From positions 1 to 63,201 of the forward strand of contig DAOUTW010000022.1 in the NCBI GenBank assembly GCA_030668485.1: a DNA stretch of 63,201 nt. Reading direction: 5' to 3'. A program made the position numbers and the translations under genes. The notes under the pieces are model-generated. The model made no database searches. It was given only the letters and a program-made list of their open reading frames with translations, and was not told the DNA's origin. This document shows, in pieces, positions 10,172 to 20,400 of this stretch. This stretch comes from Candidatus Zixiibacteriota bacterium. GTDB lineage: Bacteria; Zixibacteria; MSB-5A5; GN15; JAAZOE01. Numbering within the stretch: the first letter of the stretch is position 1; the number at the start of each line of letters is the position of its first letter.

Positions 10172-10520
10172 GTGGATGAACCGCGCTACGGAATAAAAGG
10201 CCGGCTTAACCGGTCTTTTAATGTTCTTTGCCAAAAATTAAATATTGCTATATATGATCTATCTTTTATATTATAGCTAACTACAAGATTCGGTAATACT
10301 GCGTTCCGGCCTTTTTATACCCCTCACCGCCATATGACTCCGGCTGAGTCGAGTACCGGGCGGAATCAGGAGCAATTTACTCCGAAAAAGGGTTATATGA
10401 TTGCGCCTGTTGACAGGACCGACACTTGCCGAAGGTATAGGCTGGGAACTCTATATCCCCGCCTGATGTTATACTGAGAGAAAATAGGACTTCAACACAG
10501 CGTTTCGTAGGAAGGCTTAA
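10172..10520 (+). other. Intergenic region before the C10 peptidase gene
   Basis: It holds the weak terminator at 10195-10219 and the leader of the next gene with AGGAAGG 6 bases before its ATG. TTGACA at 10410-10415 is followed by TATAGG only after 20 bases, too long for a normal promoter. I see no small gene here. Confidence 0.5.
10195..10219 (+). terminator. Weak hairpin terminator
   Basis: AAGGCCGG pairs with CCGGTCTT (one G-T pair) across a 5-base loop and is followed by a short T run. Confidence 0.6.
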
Positions 10521-13500
10521 ATGAGATTTAACTCCGTGTCGAAAGAGCCCACCACCTTCTTTAATTCCCTCAAAAAGTTAACCCTGCCGATCATGGTCGC
10601 TGCTTTTATACTGGCTGCTCCGAGCTCCGTTATGGCCGAGCTGGCGACATACGATGAGATGCAGGAGGTGGCTCAAAATTGGATCACCTATATCGTTTCC
10701 GAGACAGGTGATTGGGCGGGTGCAACAAATCCCTTTATTCTTGATGTCCAGGACGTAATTGTCAACGATACCCTCGTGGCACGGTATTATACCGTTTCAT
10801 CGGGCGGCTTTATTCTGGTACCGGTTTTAAAGGAATTACAGCCGGTGAAGGCATACTCGGAGACGGATGCTTTTGATATTTACGGCGAGGACGGAATGGC
10901 GCTGCTTTTGAGGCAGGTTTTGCAGCAGCGGACGCAGATATTCGCCGAGTATTACGGCGATCTGGACGCGATCCAGCCGGATGGCGAACAGCCTTTATTT
11001 GATTTCAAAAATCGCGAAAATTGGAACCTGTTTGCGGTTTCCCCCAAGGAATTTGCCTCGGCGACCAATAAAAGTCTGATGGCGGTGACCGAAGGTGAAG
11101 GCCCGCTTCTGACGACAACCTGGCACCAGAGCGCTCCCTATAATAATATCTGCCCGATGGGTGATGGCGGGCGGGTTGTGGTCGGATGTGTCGCCACGGC
11201 CGCGGCCCAGATTCAGTATTACCATCAATGGCCTCCTCAGGGCGAGGGCACTCATTCTTATTACTGGCCGGGTGATAATTCCTGCGGCGGCAGTTCGCCC
11301 GGGCAGACTCTCACGGCTGATTTTTCCGATTCTTATGTTTATGATGATTCTCCCGAGGCGGTGGCTAACATCAGTTATGAGATGGGCGTGGCCTTTGAGA
11401 TGGGTTATGGTTATTGCGGGTCAGGCGCGTGGACGATGTACGGGGCTTATGTCTTCCCGGCCTATTATCGCTATGACGAATCGGCCACGGCGGTATACCG
11501 TAGCGATAACAGCGCCTATTCATGGTTCAATATGATTAAAAACGATATCAACAAAGGCCGTCCGCTTCTTTATCGGATTTACAGTCATGCTATCGTTTGT
11601 GACGGCTGGCGCGTATCGGGAACCCTGGATCAGTATCATTTCAATTATGGTTGGGGCGGCAGTCAGAACATATGGTACACGGTCGACGATTTGCATTGCC
11701 CGTGGAGTGGCTGCGATCCGATGGTCGAGGCGATGGTGATCAACATCATCCCCAAAAACGGCAATCCGTGGCTTAGCAGCAGCGAATTTACGGATGATCT
11801 CGGCGATGGCGACGGTATTCCGGAAAGCGGTGAGACAATTGAATTATCGGTTCTCGTCGCCAACTATGGCGGAGCTGCGATCAGCGACGTTACGGTAAAT
11901 TTGTCCGTAGACGACGCTTCGCTCAATATTATTGACGGAACCTCATACCTGGGGACGATCAACATCAACGACTCCGTCTCCAATGATACCGATCCGTTCG
12001 CTTTTGAAATCCCGGCCGATTATATTTCTCGAATCGATTCGTTTACGATCGAGATAGCCTGGAACGGCGGGGCTGAGACCGATACTCTCGTGGTCGAGAA
12101 GGCGATCGGCAATGTGTCGATCCTGCTGGTCGATGACGACGATAACGGCGACCGCGATACCTATTACAAAAACAGTCTGGGAAGTTTCCGAATCCCTTAT
12201 GATGTTTACGAGCATGCTGCCTATTCGACACCCGACGCGACTTATCTGAGCAATTATGATATTGTCATCTGGTTTACCGGCGATTACCGATCATATCCGA
12301 TCAGTGGTCCGGAAGTGACGTCGATGCAGGGATATCTCGACAACGGCGGCAAGTTATTCCTTACCGGCCAACGGATTGCCGCTCAGTTGGACGGGTTCGA
12401 TCAGGCCTTTCTTAACAATTACCTGAAAATCACCTATGAGGGATCCGAGTTTGTGCCGGTGTTGACGACCGAGGCAGGCCAGGTCCTTGATTCCGGATAT
12501 ATGGTTGCTCTTCAGGGTGGCAACAGCGCCTCCAACCAGCAGTATCCCGACTTTATCGCACCCATTGGCGGCAGCGTTTCGGAGATGGATTATCTCGGAT
12601 ATGACTATACCGGGGCGGTCTCATATTCGGGCGCTTATCAACTGGTTTACTTCGGTTTTGGATTTGAGGCACTGGTTTCCGATGATAGCCGCTGGCGCGA
12701 CCGCGACAGCGTCATGTCCGATGTTATGGACTTCTTCAGCTATCAGAGACCGAATATACAACCGACCGTTTATGATATCCTGGTTTCGCCCGGCGATCCG
12801 ATGCATTTACTCGACCCTGCCCCTGAAATTGCCTGGTCATACTCGGATGCGGAAGCTTCACCCCAGACAGCTTATCAGGTTCAAGTCGGCAGCGACGACA
12901 GTTGGATGACGGCCGAGATGTGGGATTCCGGTCCGATATCAGGGTCTGAATCGCTGGTAGCTTATGCCGGTTCGGAACTGCTCGACGGCGAGATGTATTA
13001 CATCCGTGTTCGCGTCTTCGACGGCAACCTCTGGTCCGATTGGGCTTCCGGCCAAATGAGAACCAATTCTGCTCCGGCGCCATCTACCGATTTGAGCCCG
13101 GCTGATTTGCAGGGAATAACCTCGGCGACGCCGTCGCTGAGCCATACCAATGCCGTCGATGGACAAAACGACGCGATCACGTATGGTTATGAAGTTTATA
13201 CCGATGCTGAGATGACAGTTCTGGTTGATCAGGTCTCGGGCCATCCCTCGGGAGTCAGTTCAACTTCCTGGGCGGTGATGGTTTCCCTTGATGACAATAT
13301 GACTTATTACTGGCGCGTACGGGGCAGTGACATTTACGAGGATGGCGAATGGACGGAACTGGCTTCCTTCTGGGTTAATTCCGATAATTCCCTGCCGGTT
13401 GCGTTCGATCTGGCTTCTCCCGCCGACAATGCCCAGCTTTCCGAACTGACGGTGACATTTAACTGGACAGCTTCATCCGATCCCGATCCATTCGATCAGA

Positions 13501-13892
13501 TCGGATACACGCTTTATTACTCGACGGATGAATCCTTCCTGACCAAGACGACGGTTCCTGACCTGGACAGCACTTCTTATTCTCTGCCCGGCGTTCTCGA
13601 TTATGGCACGACTTATTATTGGATGGTCAGGGTTCACGATATGTTCGGTGGCGAAACCTACAGCGACCGGACCTGTTCGTTCTCGACGATGACCCGCGGC
13701 GACGCCAATGGTGACGGTCAGATCAATATTGCCGATGCCGTCTTCTTGATTAACTTTATTTTCAATGCCGGGGCGGCGCCTGAGCCGCTTGAATCCGGCG
13801 ACGCCAATTGCGACGGCAATCCCAATGTCGGAGATGCTGTGTACCTCATTAATTATGTCTTCAGCGGCGGCCCCGAACCGGGATGTAATTAA
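10521..13892 (+). CDS. Streptopain-like C10 cysteine peptidase with dockerin
   Basis: The product is 1123 residues. A signal peptide ends near residue 39 (SSVMA-ELAT). A pro-region (about 40-130) precedes the C10 domain (about 190-410). The catalytic Cys223 is in VGCVATA and His356 is in YSHAIVCDGWR, followed by FNYGWGG, all hallmarks of the streptopain/interpain family. These are secreted endopeptidases made as zymogens. A CARDB-like domain follows, then an alpha/beta glutamine-amidotransferase-like domain (about 533-760, with LLVDDDDNG, WFTGDY and GGKLFLTGQ), three fibronectin type III-like domains, and a dockerin whose first repeat is NIADAV and second NVGDAV. The amidotransferase-like domain shows no obvious catalytic triad and may be structural. 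AGGAAGG before the ATG supports the start. Confidence 0.9.
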   Translation: MRFNSVSKEPTTFFNSLKKLTLPIMVAAFILAAPSSVMAELATYDEMQEVAQNWITYIVSETGDWAGATNPFILDVQDVIVNDTLVARYYTVSSGGFILVPVLKELQPVKAYSETDAFDIYGEDGMALLLRQVLQQRTQIFAEYYGDLDAIQPDGEQPLFDFKNRENWNLFAVSPKEFASATNKSLMAVTEGEGPLLTTTWHQSAPYNNICPMGDGGRVVVGCVATAAAQIQYYHQWPPQGEGTHSYYWPGDNSCGGSSPGQTLTADFSDSYVYDDSPEAVANISYEMGVAFEMGYGYCGSGAWTMYGAYVFPAYYRYDESATAVYRSDNSAYSWFNMIKNDINKGRPLLYRIYSHAIVCDGWRVSGTLDQYHFNYGWGGSQNIWYTVDDLHCPWSGCDPMVEAMVINIIPKNGNPWLSSSEFTDDLGDGDGIPESGETIELSVLVANYGGAAISDVTVNLSVDDASLNIIDGTSYLGTININDSVSNDTDPFAFEIPADYISRIDSFTIEIAWNGGAETDTLVVEKAIGNVSILLVDDDDNGDRDTYYKNSLGSFRIPYDVYEHAAYSTPDATYLSNYDIVIWFTGDYRSYPISGPEVTSMQGYLDNGGKLFLTGQRIAAQLDGFDQAFLNNYLKITYEGSEFVPVLTTEAGQVLDSGYMVALQGGNSASNQQYPDFIAPIGGSVSEMDYLGYDYTGAVSYSGAYQLVYFGFGFEALVSDDSRWRDRDSVMSDVMDFFSYQRPNIQPTVYDILVSPGDPMHLLDPAPEIAWSYSDAEASPQTAYQVQVGSDDSWMTAEMWDSGPISGSESLVAYAGSELLDGEMYYIRVRVFDGNLWSDWASGQMRTNSAPAPSTDLSPADLQGITSATPSLSHTNAVDGQNDAITYGYEVYTDAEMTVLVDQVSGHPSGVSSTSWAVMVSLDDNMTYYWRVRGSDIYEDGEWTELASFWVNSDNSLPVAFDLASPADNAQLSELTVTFNWTASSDPDPFDQIGYTLYYSTDESFLTKTTVPDLDSTSYSLPGVLDYGTTYYWMVRVHDMFGGETYSDRTCSFSTMTRGDANGDGQINIADAVFLINFIFNAGAAPEPLESGDANCDGNPNVGDAVYLINYVFSGGPEPGCN

Positions 13893-13918
13893 TCGCAAAG
13901 AATAATTTTGCTCAAATG

Positions 13919-13946
13919 AAAAAGGCCGGCAATTGCCGGCCTTTTT
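13919..13946. terminator. Perfect palindromic terminator
   Basis: AAAAAGGCCGGCAA pairs exactly with its complement and ends in five T. Symmetry means it could stop transcription on both strands. Confidence 0.92.
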
Positions 13947-14011
13947 CCTGACCTGGTCCGGGAGTCGATCCGGGGCTAATATTATGTGGAGATGATGTCG
14001 AAAATATAATA

Positions 14012-14039
14012 TTGACGCCCGTCCAAAATTGAGTATCTT
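14012..14039 (+). promoter_or_regulatory. Promoter for the second M14 gene
   Basis: TTGACG at 14012-14017, 16 bases, TATCTT at 14034-14039. It has the same 16-base spacing as the promoter at 8244. Transcription would begin near 14046, which leaves both possible start codons of the next gene usable. Confidence 0.6.
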
Positions 14040-14142
14040 GTTTTTATAGAGAGAGGTCTTGATGCCAGTATTTTGTCATAGGTACCGGTCTTATCAAGGT
14101 AGTACCGCCATGCGTAACCATTTGACCAGAAGGTCGTCAAAA

Positions 14143-17025
14143 ATGAGGAAAACCACCGCGCTATATTTATTGCTTGTATTGATCCTCGTAACAAACATAT
14201 ACGCAGCGCGTTCCGAGAATTATTTCAAGTTTAACATTAATAACCGCGAAGAAATCGGTAAGCTCACCAGAGTCGTCTCGATTGATAATATCGAGGGATT
14301 TACGGTCTATGCTTATGCCAACGATGAACAATTGCGTGATTTTGAGGCTCTGGGATATTCGTATGAAATCCTCCCCCACCCCGGGACATTGATTATACCT
14401 CAGATGTCGATCGACAAGTTTGACGCCCAAGCCTGGGACGTCTACCCTACTTATGAAGCTTATGTCAGTATGATGAATCAATTCGCGGCCGATTATCCCG
14501 GGTTGTGCCAGATTGTCAACGCCGGTTCCTCGATTGAGGGCCGGTCGCTCTTGTTTGCCCGGATTTCGGATAATGTCGCCGTTGAGGAAGATGAGCCGGA
14601 GGTAATGTTTACGTCGTCAATGCACGGTGATGAGATAACCGGTTATGTTCTGATGCTGCATCTGATAGATTCGTTGCTGGTAAGTTATGGCACCGATTCG
14701 TTGGTAACCCGTTTGGTTGACAGTTGTGAAATCTGGATCAATCCGCTGGCCAACCCTGATGGAACTTATAATGGCGGCAATAGCACTGTCTATAGCGCCA
14801 CGCGGTCGAATGCCAACGGTGTCGACCTGAATCGCAACTTTCCCGATCCTGACGACGGTCCCCATCCGGACGGCTACCCCTGGCAGGCGGAGACGGTTGT
14901 CATGATGGATTTCGCAACGGCTCATTCTTTCGTGATCGGGGGCAATTTTCATGGCGGCGCCGAGGTGGTCAATTACCCCTGGGATACCTGGTCCCGGCTA
15001 CATGTTGATACTTATTGGTTTGAGGATATCTGTCACGAATATGCCGACTCGGCTCAATATTACAGTCCATCCGGTTATATTGACGGCTTTGACGACGGAA
15101 TCACTAACGGTTATGCCTGGTATACTATTACCGGCGGCCGCCAGGATTATATGAATTACTGGCATGGCTGCCGGGAAGTAACTTTTGAGATTTCGAACAC
15201 TAAGTTGATTCCGGCCAGCCAGCTTCCGGCGCACTGGAATTATAACCGGGTTTCTTTCCTCAACTGGCTGGAAAATGGTCTTTATGGCATCCGCGGAGTG
15301 GTCACCGACGCCAATACCGGCGATCCGGTTTTTGCCACGATAAAAATTCCGGGGCATGATAGCGACCTTGATAGTTCTCGTATATTCACCGACCCCGATG
15401 TCGGTGATTACCATCGAATGATTCAGGCAGGCATTTTTGATGTAGAATTTTCCGCCCCTGGATACGCGATGAAAACCGTTAAGGGTGTCGCTGTTTCCGA
15501 CCAATCGGCAACCAGAGTCGATGTTGCTCTGACACCACTACTCATCGAACCCGATTTTGATTTTGTCAGCCAGAATGCAGGCACGGTCGACCCGGGCGAT
15601 GATGTGGCGATGAATTTAACGCTAATCAATAATGGAGCCGGCAATGGCACCGGGATCGGCGCCACGCTGTCAACTGCTGACAGTTATATATCCATAACCC
15701 AGGCCTACTCCGATTTCCCCACTATCACCGCCCTGGGGGGCACCGGGACATCGCTGAGCGCCTATCTATTCTCGGTGTCACCTTCCTGCCCGTTATATCA
15801 TACGGTCTATTTTGATCTTTATATCACCGCCGACGGCGACCATTACGACACGGTCTCGTTTGAAATAATAGTCGGACAGGTTATCGAAGATTTCGAAAGC
15901 GGCGATTTCGCCTCAATGCCCTGGACAATGAGCGGCAGCCTCGATTGGACGATTACTTCCTCCAATCCTTACGAAGGTACCTATTCGGCCCAGTCCGGCA
16001 GTATCACGCATAATCAGATTTCGAAAATGAGCATTACTCTGGATGTCGGTACGGCAGGGAATATCACTTTCCAGTATAAGGTATCATCGGAAGGCGGGTG
16101 GGATTTTCTGCGGTTTTATATCGATGGCGTTGAAAAAGGTGAGTGGTCCGGCACTGTGAGTTGGAGTGAGGCGAGCTACGCGGTAACTCCGGGAACGAGG
16201 ATTTTCGCGTGGGAATATTCAAAAGATGGTTCCTACTCCTCAGGGGGTGACTGCGGCTGGGTTGACAAAATCATCTTCCCGCAAGTGTCTATGCCGGCGC
16301 CGGAGATAATTACGGTATCCTTGCCTGATTGGACGGCCGGCATCTATTATTCCGAACAATTAGAAGCCTCCGGCGGTAGTGGAGCTTTAACCTGGTCCGA
16401 TCTAAACGGCGACCTCGCCGGCACCGGGCTGTCGATGTCATCGGGAGGCCTGCTATCGGGAACTCCCGCGAGCGCACAATCGATTTCTTTCACGGCTGAA
16501 GTCACTGATGAGGGATCAGGTACCGACCAGCGGCTATTTGGTTTTACTATTAATCCCGCAGTAACTATTACGACTACTTCGCTTCCCGACGGGATAATCG
16601 ACGAAGCCTATTCGCAACAGTTGCTGTCGGATGGCGGAACTGGGAGCATGACATGGGGTGACAAAAACGGCGATCTGGTTTCGACCGGTTTGAGCCTGTC
16701 GTCGACCGGATTGATTTCCGGCGCCGTTGATAATCCGGATACTGTTAATTTCACGGCATTGCTTCAGGACAATGTCGGATCATCGACGGAGAAACCGATG
16801 AGCATTATTTTCATCAGGCCGTATGTTTGCGGGGATGCCAATGGAGATGACCTGGTTAATGTCGGCGACGCGGTATTCCTGATCAATTATGTTTTCCGCA
16901 GTGGTTCCGCGCCCGATCCATTGGAGGCGGGATTTGCCAATGGCGATGAGGATTTGAATGTCGGTGATGCCGTTTATGTCATCAACTATGTTTTCAAAAG
17001 TGGCGGTTCGCCAGTTTGCCCTTGA
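14143..17025 (+). CDS. Zinc carboxypeptidase, family M14 (CPN/D-like), with dockerin
   Basis: I choose ATG 14143. It opens a textbook signal peptide (MRKTTALYLLLVLILVTNIYA) and has AGAAGG about 10 bases upstream. ATG 14062 also has GAGAGG and would add 27 residues. The 960-residue product has zinc ligands His161 and Glu164 in MHGDE and His270 in NFHGGA, the motif GVDLNRNFP, and catalytic Glu349 in VTFEIS. A transthyretin-like regulatory domain (about 380-470, GVVTDANTGDPVFATI) directly after the catalytic domain is typical of the carboxypeptidase N/D subfamily. CARDB-like, jelly-roll and two putative-Ig (He_PIG-like) modules follow, then a dockerin of the NVGDAV subtype in both repeats. It probably trims C-terminal residues of peptides outside the cell. 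Confidence 0.92.
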   Translation: MRKTTALYLLLVLILVTNIYAARSENYFKFNINNREEIGKLTRVVSIDNIEGFTVYAYANDEQLRDFEALGYSYEILPHPGTLIIPQMSIDKFDAQAWDVYPTYEAYVSMMNQFAADYPGLCQIVNAGSSIEGRSLLFARISDNVAVEEDEPEVMFTSSMHGDEITGYVLMLHLIDSLLVSYGTDSLVTRLVDSCEIWINPLANPDGTYNGGNSTVYSATRSNANGVDLNRNFPDPDDGPHPDGYPWQAETVVMMDFATAHSFVIGGNFHGGAEVVNYPWDTWSRLHVDTYWFEDICHEYADSAQYYSPSGYIDGFDDGITNGYAWYTITGGRQDYMNYWHGCREVTFEISNTKLIPASQLPAHWNYNRVSFLNWLENGLYGIRGVVTDANTGDPVFATIKIPGHDSDLDSSRIFTDPDVGDYHRMIQAGIFDVEFSAPGYAMKTVKGVAVSDQSATRVDVALTPLLIEPDFDFVSQNAGTVDPGDDVAMNLTLINNGAGNGTGIGATLSTADSYISITQAYSDFPTITALGGTGTSLSAYLFSVSPSCPLYHTVYFDLYITADGDHYDTVSFEIIVGQVIEDFESGDFASMPWTMSGSLDWTITSSNPYEGTYSAQSGSITHNQISKMSITLDVGTAGNITFQYKVSSEGGWDFLRFYIDGVEKGEWSGTVSWSEASYAVTPGTRIFAWEYSKDGSYSSGGDCGWVDKIIFPQVSMPAPEIITVSLPDWTAGIYYSEQLEASGGSGALTWSDLNGDLAGTGLSMSSGGLLSGTPASAQSISFTAEVTDEGSGTDQRLFGFTINPAVTITTTSLPDGIIDEAYSQQLLSDGGTGSMTWGDKNGDLVSTGLSLSSTGLISGAVDNPDTVNFTALLQDNVGSSTEKPMSIIFIRPYVCGDANGDDLVNVGDAVFLINYVFRSGSAPDPLEAGFANGDEDLNVGDAVYVINYVFKSGGSPVCP

Positions 17026-17455
17026 TCGGGACAGCAAAATTTTGTTAGTGAAAAGGCCGATTTTTATCGGCCTTTTATGGTTTTTATGAAAATTAACCCT
17101 AAATTCGTCCTTTTTTATTTATTAAGTCGCCAGTGGGGTCCATTATTGATTATTAAAACTTCTTTTATAAGTTAGTAATAACAGGTTTTTATATAATAAG
17201 TTACGGTTTTCACAACTCCGAAGGCAGAGAATAAGGCCACCATACCCACATAGTATCATTCCGTATATCGTTGCCATTTTATGCTTTACATTAACTTGAA
17301 ATTTATTATTTTACAGTATGTGGGAAAAGGAACCCGTACTTACATTTTGTACCTGCAGAGGGTTTTTGATAATATATACCAAAATAGAATAAAACGTTTC
17401 AGGATATTCTTAACTTTTGCAACACGACGATGGTTTCAAGAGACGGGAGGAAACT
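17026..17455 (+). other. AT-rich intergenic region before the second C25 gene
   Basis: After the terminator at 17051 the region is AT-rich and holds no convincing gene. A weak promoter-like pair is TTGTAC (17347) and TAATAT (17370) with 17 bases between. GGGAGG just before 17456 serves the next gene. Confidence 0.5.
17051..17076 (+). terminator. Rho-independent terminator
   Basis: AAAAGGCCGAT and ATCGGCCTTTT form an 11-base stem that ends in four T. Confidence 0.88.
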
Positions 17456-20400
17456 TTGAGAAGAATCATCTGGGCGGCAGGTTTGGTCGTATTGACCATT
17501 GCCGGTTTTACCGTTTTGGCCTCAGCCAGTCAGACCATTCAACTGAGTGATTCACCTTCAAAAGTCACAATTTTTGATTCGGATGAAACGGGCGTAAGGA
17601 TGCGCCTGGAAATCGGGGCGATTGAGTTTATACCTGTTACCACCGAAAAGGGTGATTTCATTCTACCTCGAATCGACGGGTTTATCAAATCGAATAATGT
17701 CGGTGAACCGAATTTGCCGACCGCCACTCGTATGATTGCGATTCCCTACGGGTGCAAATTGACAGCCACGGTTGAAAATTATTCTGTGGAGGAAATTTCC
17801 TTATCCGATTACGGTTTGTCGGTTCCTCTGATGCCCTCCCAGCCGTCTTTGTCGAAATCTCAGCAACCGGGCGATGTGCCGTTTGAGTATAACGATGCCG
17901 TCTATGAGACCGACGGTTCTTATACCCGGCCGATAGTCGAAACCGAAGTCCTCGGTATAATGAGATCGACGCGGGTCGGTTTGATCACCTCTTCCCCCAT
18001 TGAATACAACCCGGTCCGGAACACGATCAAGGTTTATCGGGAATTGACGATTCGAGTCGAATTCCAGAACCCCGACTGGGCGCTGACGTATGACAAAATG
18101 GAGCAACATTATTCTCCATTTTTCGAACCGGTTCTCGATCAGATATCCAACTATGAAGGCCTTTCATCGGCCAAGGATACGCTGACCAGATATCCGGTGA
18201 AATATGTAATCGTTTCCGATCGGATGTTTGAAAGCCAGTTGCAGCCGTTTATCGCCTGGAAGATCAAAAAGGGATTCAATGTTCAGACCTTCTATACCGA
18301 TGAGATCGGATCTTCCAATACGTTAATCAAGAACCATCTGGATAGTATTTACAATGCCGGCACTCCATCCGACCCGTCGCCCTCATTTGTTCTTTTTGTC
18401 GGAGATGCCGGGGAAATACCGCCGTTCAGCGGAACGGCCGGATCGCATGTGACAGATTTGTACCTGTGTGAATTTACCGGCGATATTTATCCTGAAATTC
18501 TCCACGGACGTTTCTCGGCGCAGACTCCGGCCCTTCTGCAACCGCAAATAGACAAGACTCTGGAATACGAACAGTACCAGATGCCAGACCCGAGTTACCT
18601 GGACGAAGTAATCATGATTGCCGGTGTTGACGGCACCTACGCTACCACCCACGGAAACGGGCAGATCAATTACGGCACCAACTATTATTTCAACGCCGCA
18701 CATGGAATTTATTCACACACGTGGCTCTACCCGGCTTCTGATGGCTCTGGTGTCAATACTCAGATAATCGATGAAATCAATGACGGCGTTTGTTTCGCCA
18801 ACTATACCGCTCACTGCGGTCATGACAGTTGGAGCGATCCGTATATCAACGTTTCCAATGTTAACGGATTCACCAACTTTGACAAATATCTACTGGGAGT
18901 CGGCAATTGCTGCCTCTCCAGCACTTTTGCCGATGGCACCCCCTGTTTCGGTGAGGCCTGGATGCAGAAGAACGGCGCCGGCGGTATCGGATATATCGGC
19001 GGAACCAACTCCACCTATTGGGATGAGGATTATTGGTGGGGTGTCGGATACGGCCCGGTAGTCGGCAGCGGACCGACTTATGAGCAGACCGGTCTGGGCG
19101 TTTATGACCGTCTATTCCATGATCATGGTGAACCGGTCGAGGATCATTATGTCACCAACGCCGCCATTTATTATGCCGGTAACCTAGCTGTCAGCGCGTC
19201 GACCAGTAGCCGTAAAACTTATTACTGGGAAATTTACCACCTTCTGGGCGATCCTTCCGTGATGACTTACATGGGAGTCCCGGCGGAAAATACGGTGATG
19301 CATACCGATGCTTTACTGATGACCGAGCCGACCATTACCGTTTCCGCCGATCCGGCTTCTTATGTCGGCATCTCCGTCGATGGTGTCCTTTACGGGGCCG
19401 GTTATGTCGACGAAACCGGTTCGGTGACAATCAACCTGAAGGCTTTCACTCAGCCGGGTGTGGCCGATATTGTGGTGACAGGCCAGAACAAGCAACCATA
19501 TGTCTCCACAATCCAGGTTATCACGCCCTCCGGACCGTATGTCATATATAATGACGACAACGTCGATGATGCCTCCGGTAACGGTAACGGATTGATCGAT
19601 TATGGCGAAAGTATCGTGATCGGGCTGGAATTAAAAAATGTCGGCCCTGACAATGCAATGGACGTTCAGGTAGTCCTTTCGACCGAAGATACTTATATCA
19701 CGATCACCGACGATTCCGAATTTTTCGGAACCATTTTGGGCGACAACGGCACGGTTTATGTCGCCGATGCCTTCGGCTTCGATGTCGCTGCTAATGTTCC
19801 CGACGGACACACGATCACATTCACGGCCACTATGACCGATGTCAACGATAGTGTCTGGACCAGCAATTTCAATGTAACGGCTCACGCCCCGGCGCTGGAA
19901 TATCTGGCTCTTGAGATCGATGATGCCTCGGGCAATAACAATGGTGTTCTCGATCCGGGCGAGTCGGCCGAATTCGTGGTTACCATACAAAATTCCGGTA
20001 GCGGTCAGGCCGATGCAGTCGCCGCCGTGATTTCTGAGGGTGACATTTACATTGATGTGAGTGATGACAGCGGTGATTTTGGCGTGCTGGCGGCCTCCGG
20101 CGGCACGGGTATGAACGATTTCGATGTCTTTGTCGTCGCAGCCGACGCTTCCTGTCCACGAGGTCACGAGGCGGTATTCCAACTTGATGTAACAGCCGTT
20201 AATGGATTTACCGCGACACTATATTTCACTATCATAGTCGGTGACCGGGTTGTCTTCTTCTCCGATGATTTCTCGTTCGACCAGGGCTGGACCGGCCTTG
20301 GCGGCAGCGGCGAATGGACTATCGGTCCGGCTACAGGCGGCGCCGGTAACGACAGTTACGGCGGCTCCGATCCAGCCATAGATCACAGCCTCACCGGCGA

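Noticed and set aside
10410-10441. TTGACA followed by TATAGG before the C10 gene
   Set aside because: The spacer is 20 bases, too long for a normal sigma-70 promoter.
12120-12800. Considered the alpha/beta segment of the C10 protein as an active glutamine amidotransferase
   Set aside because: No nucleophile Cys in a GxCxG context or matching His-Glu pair could be seen.
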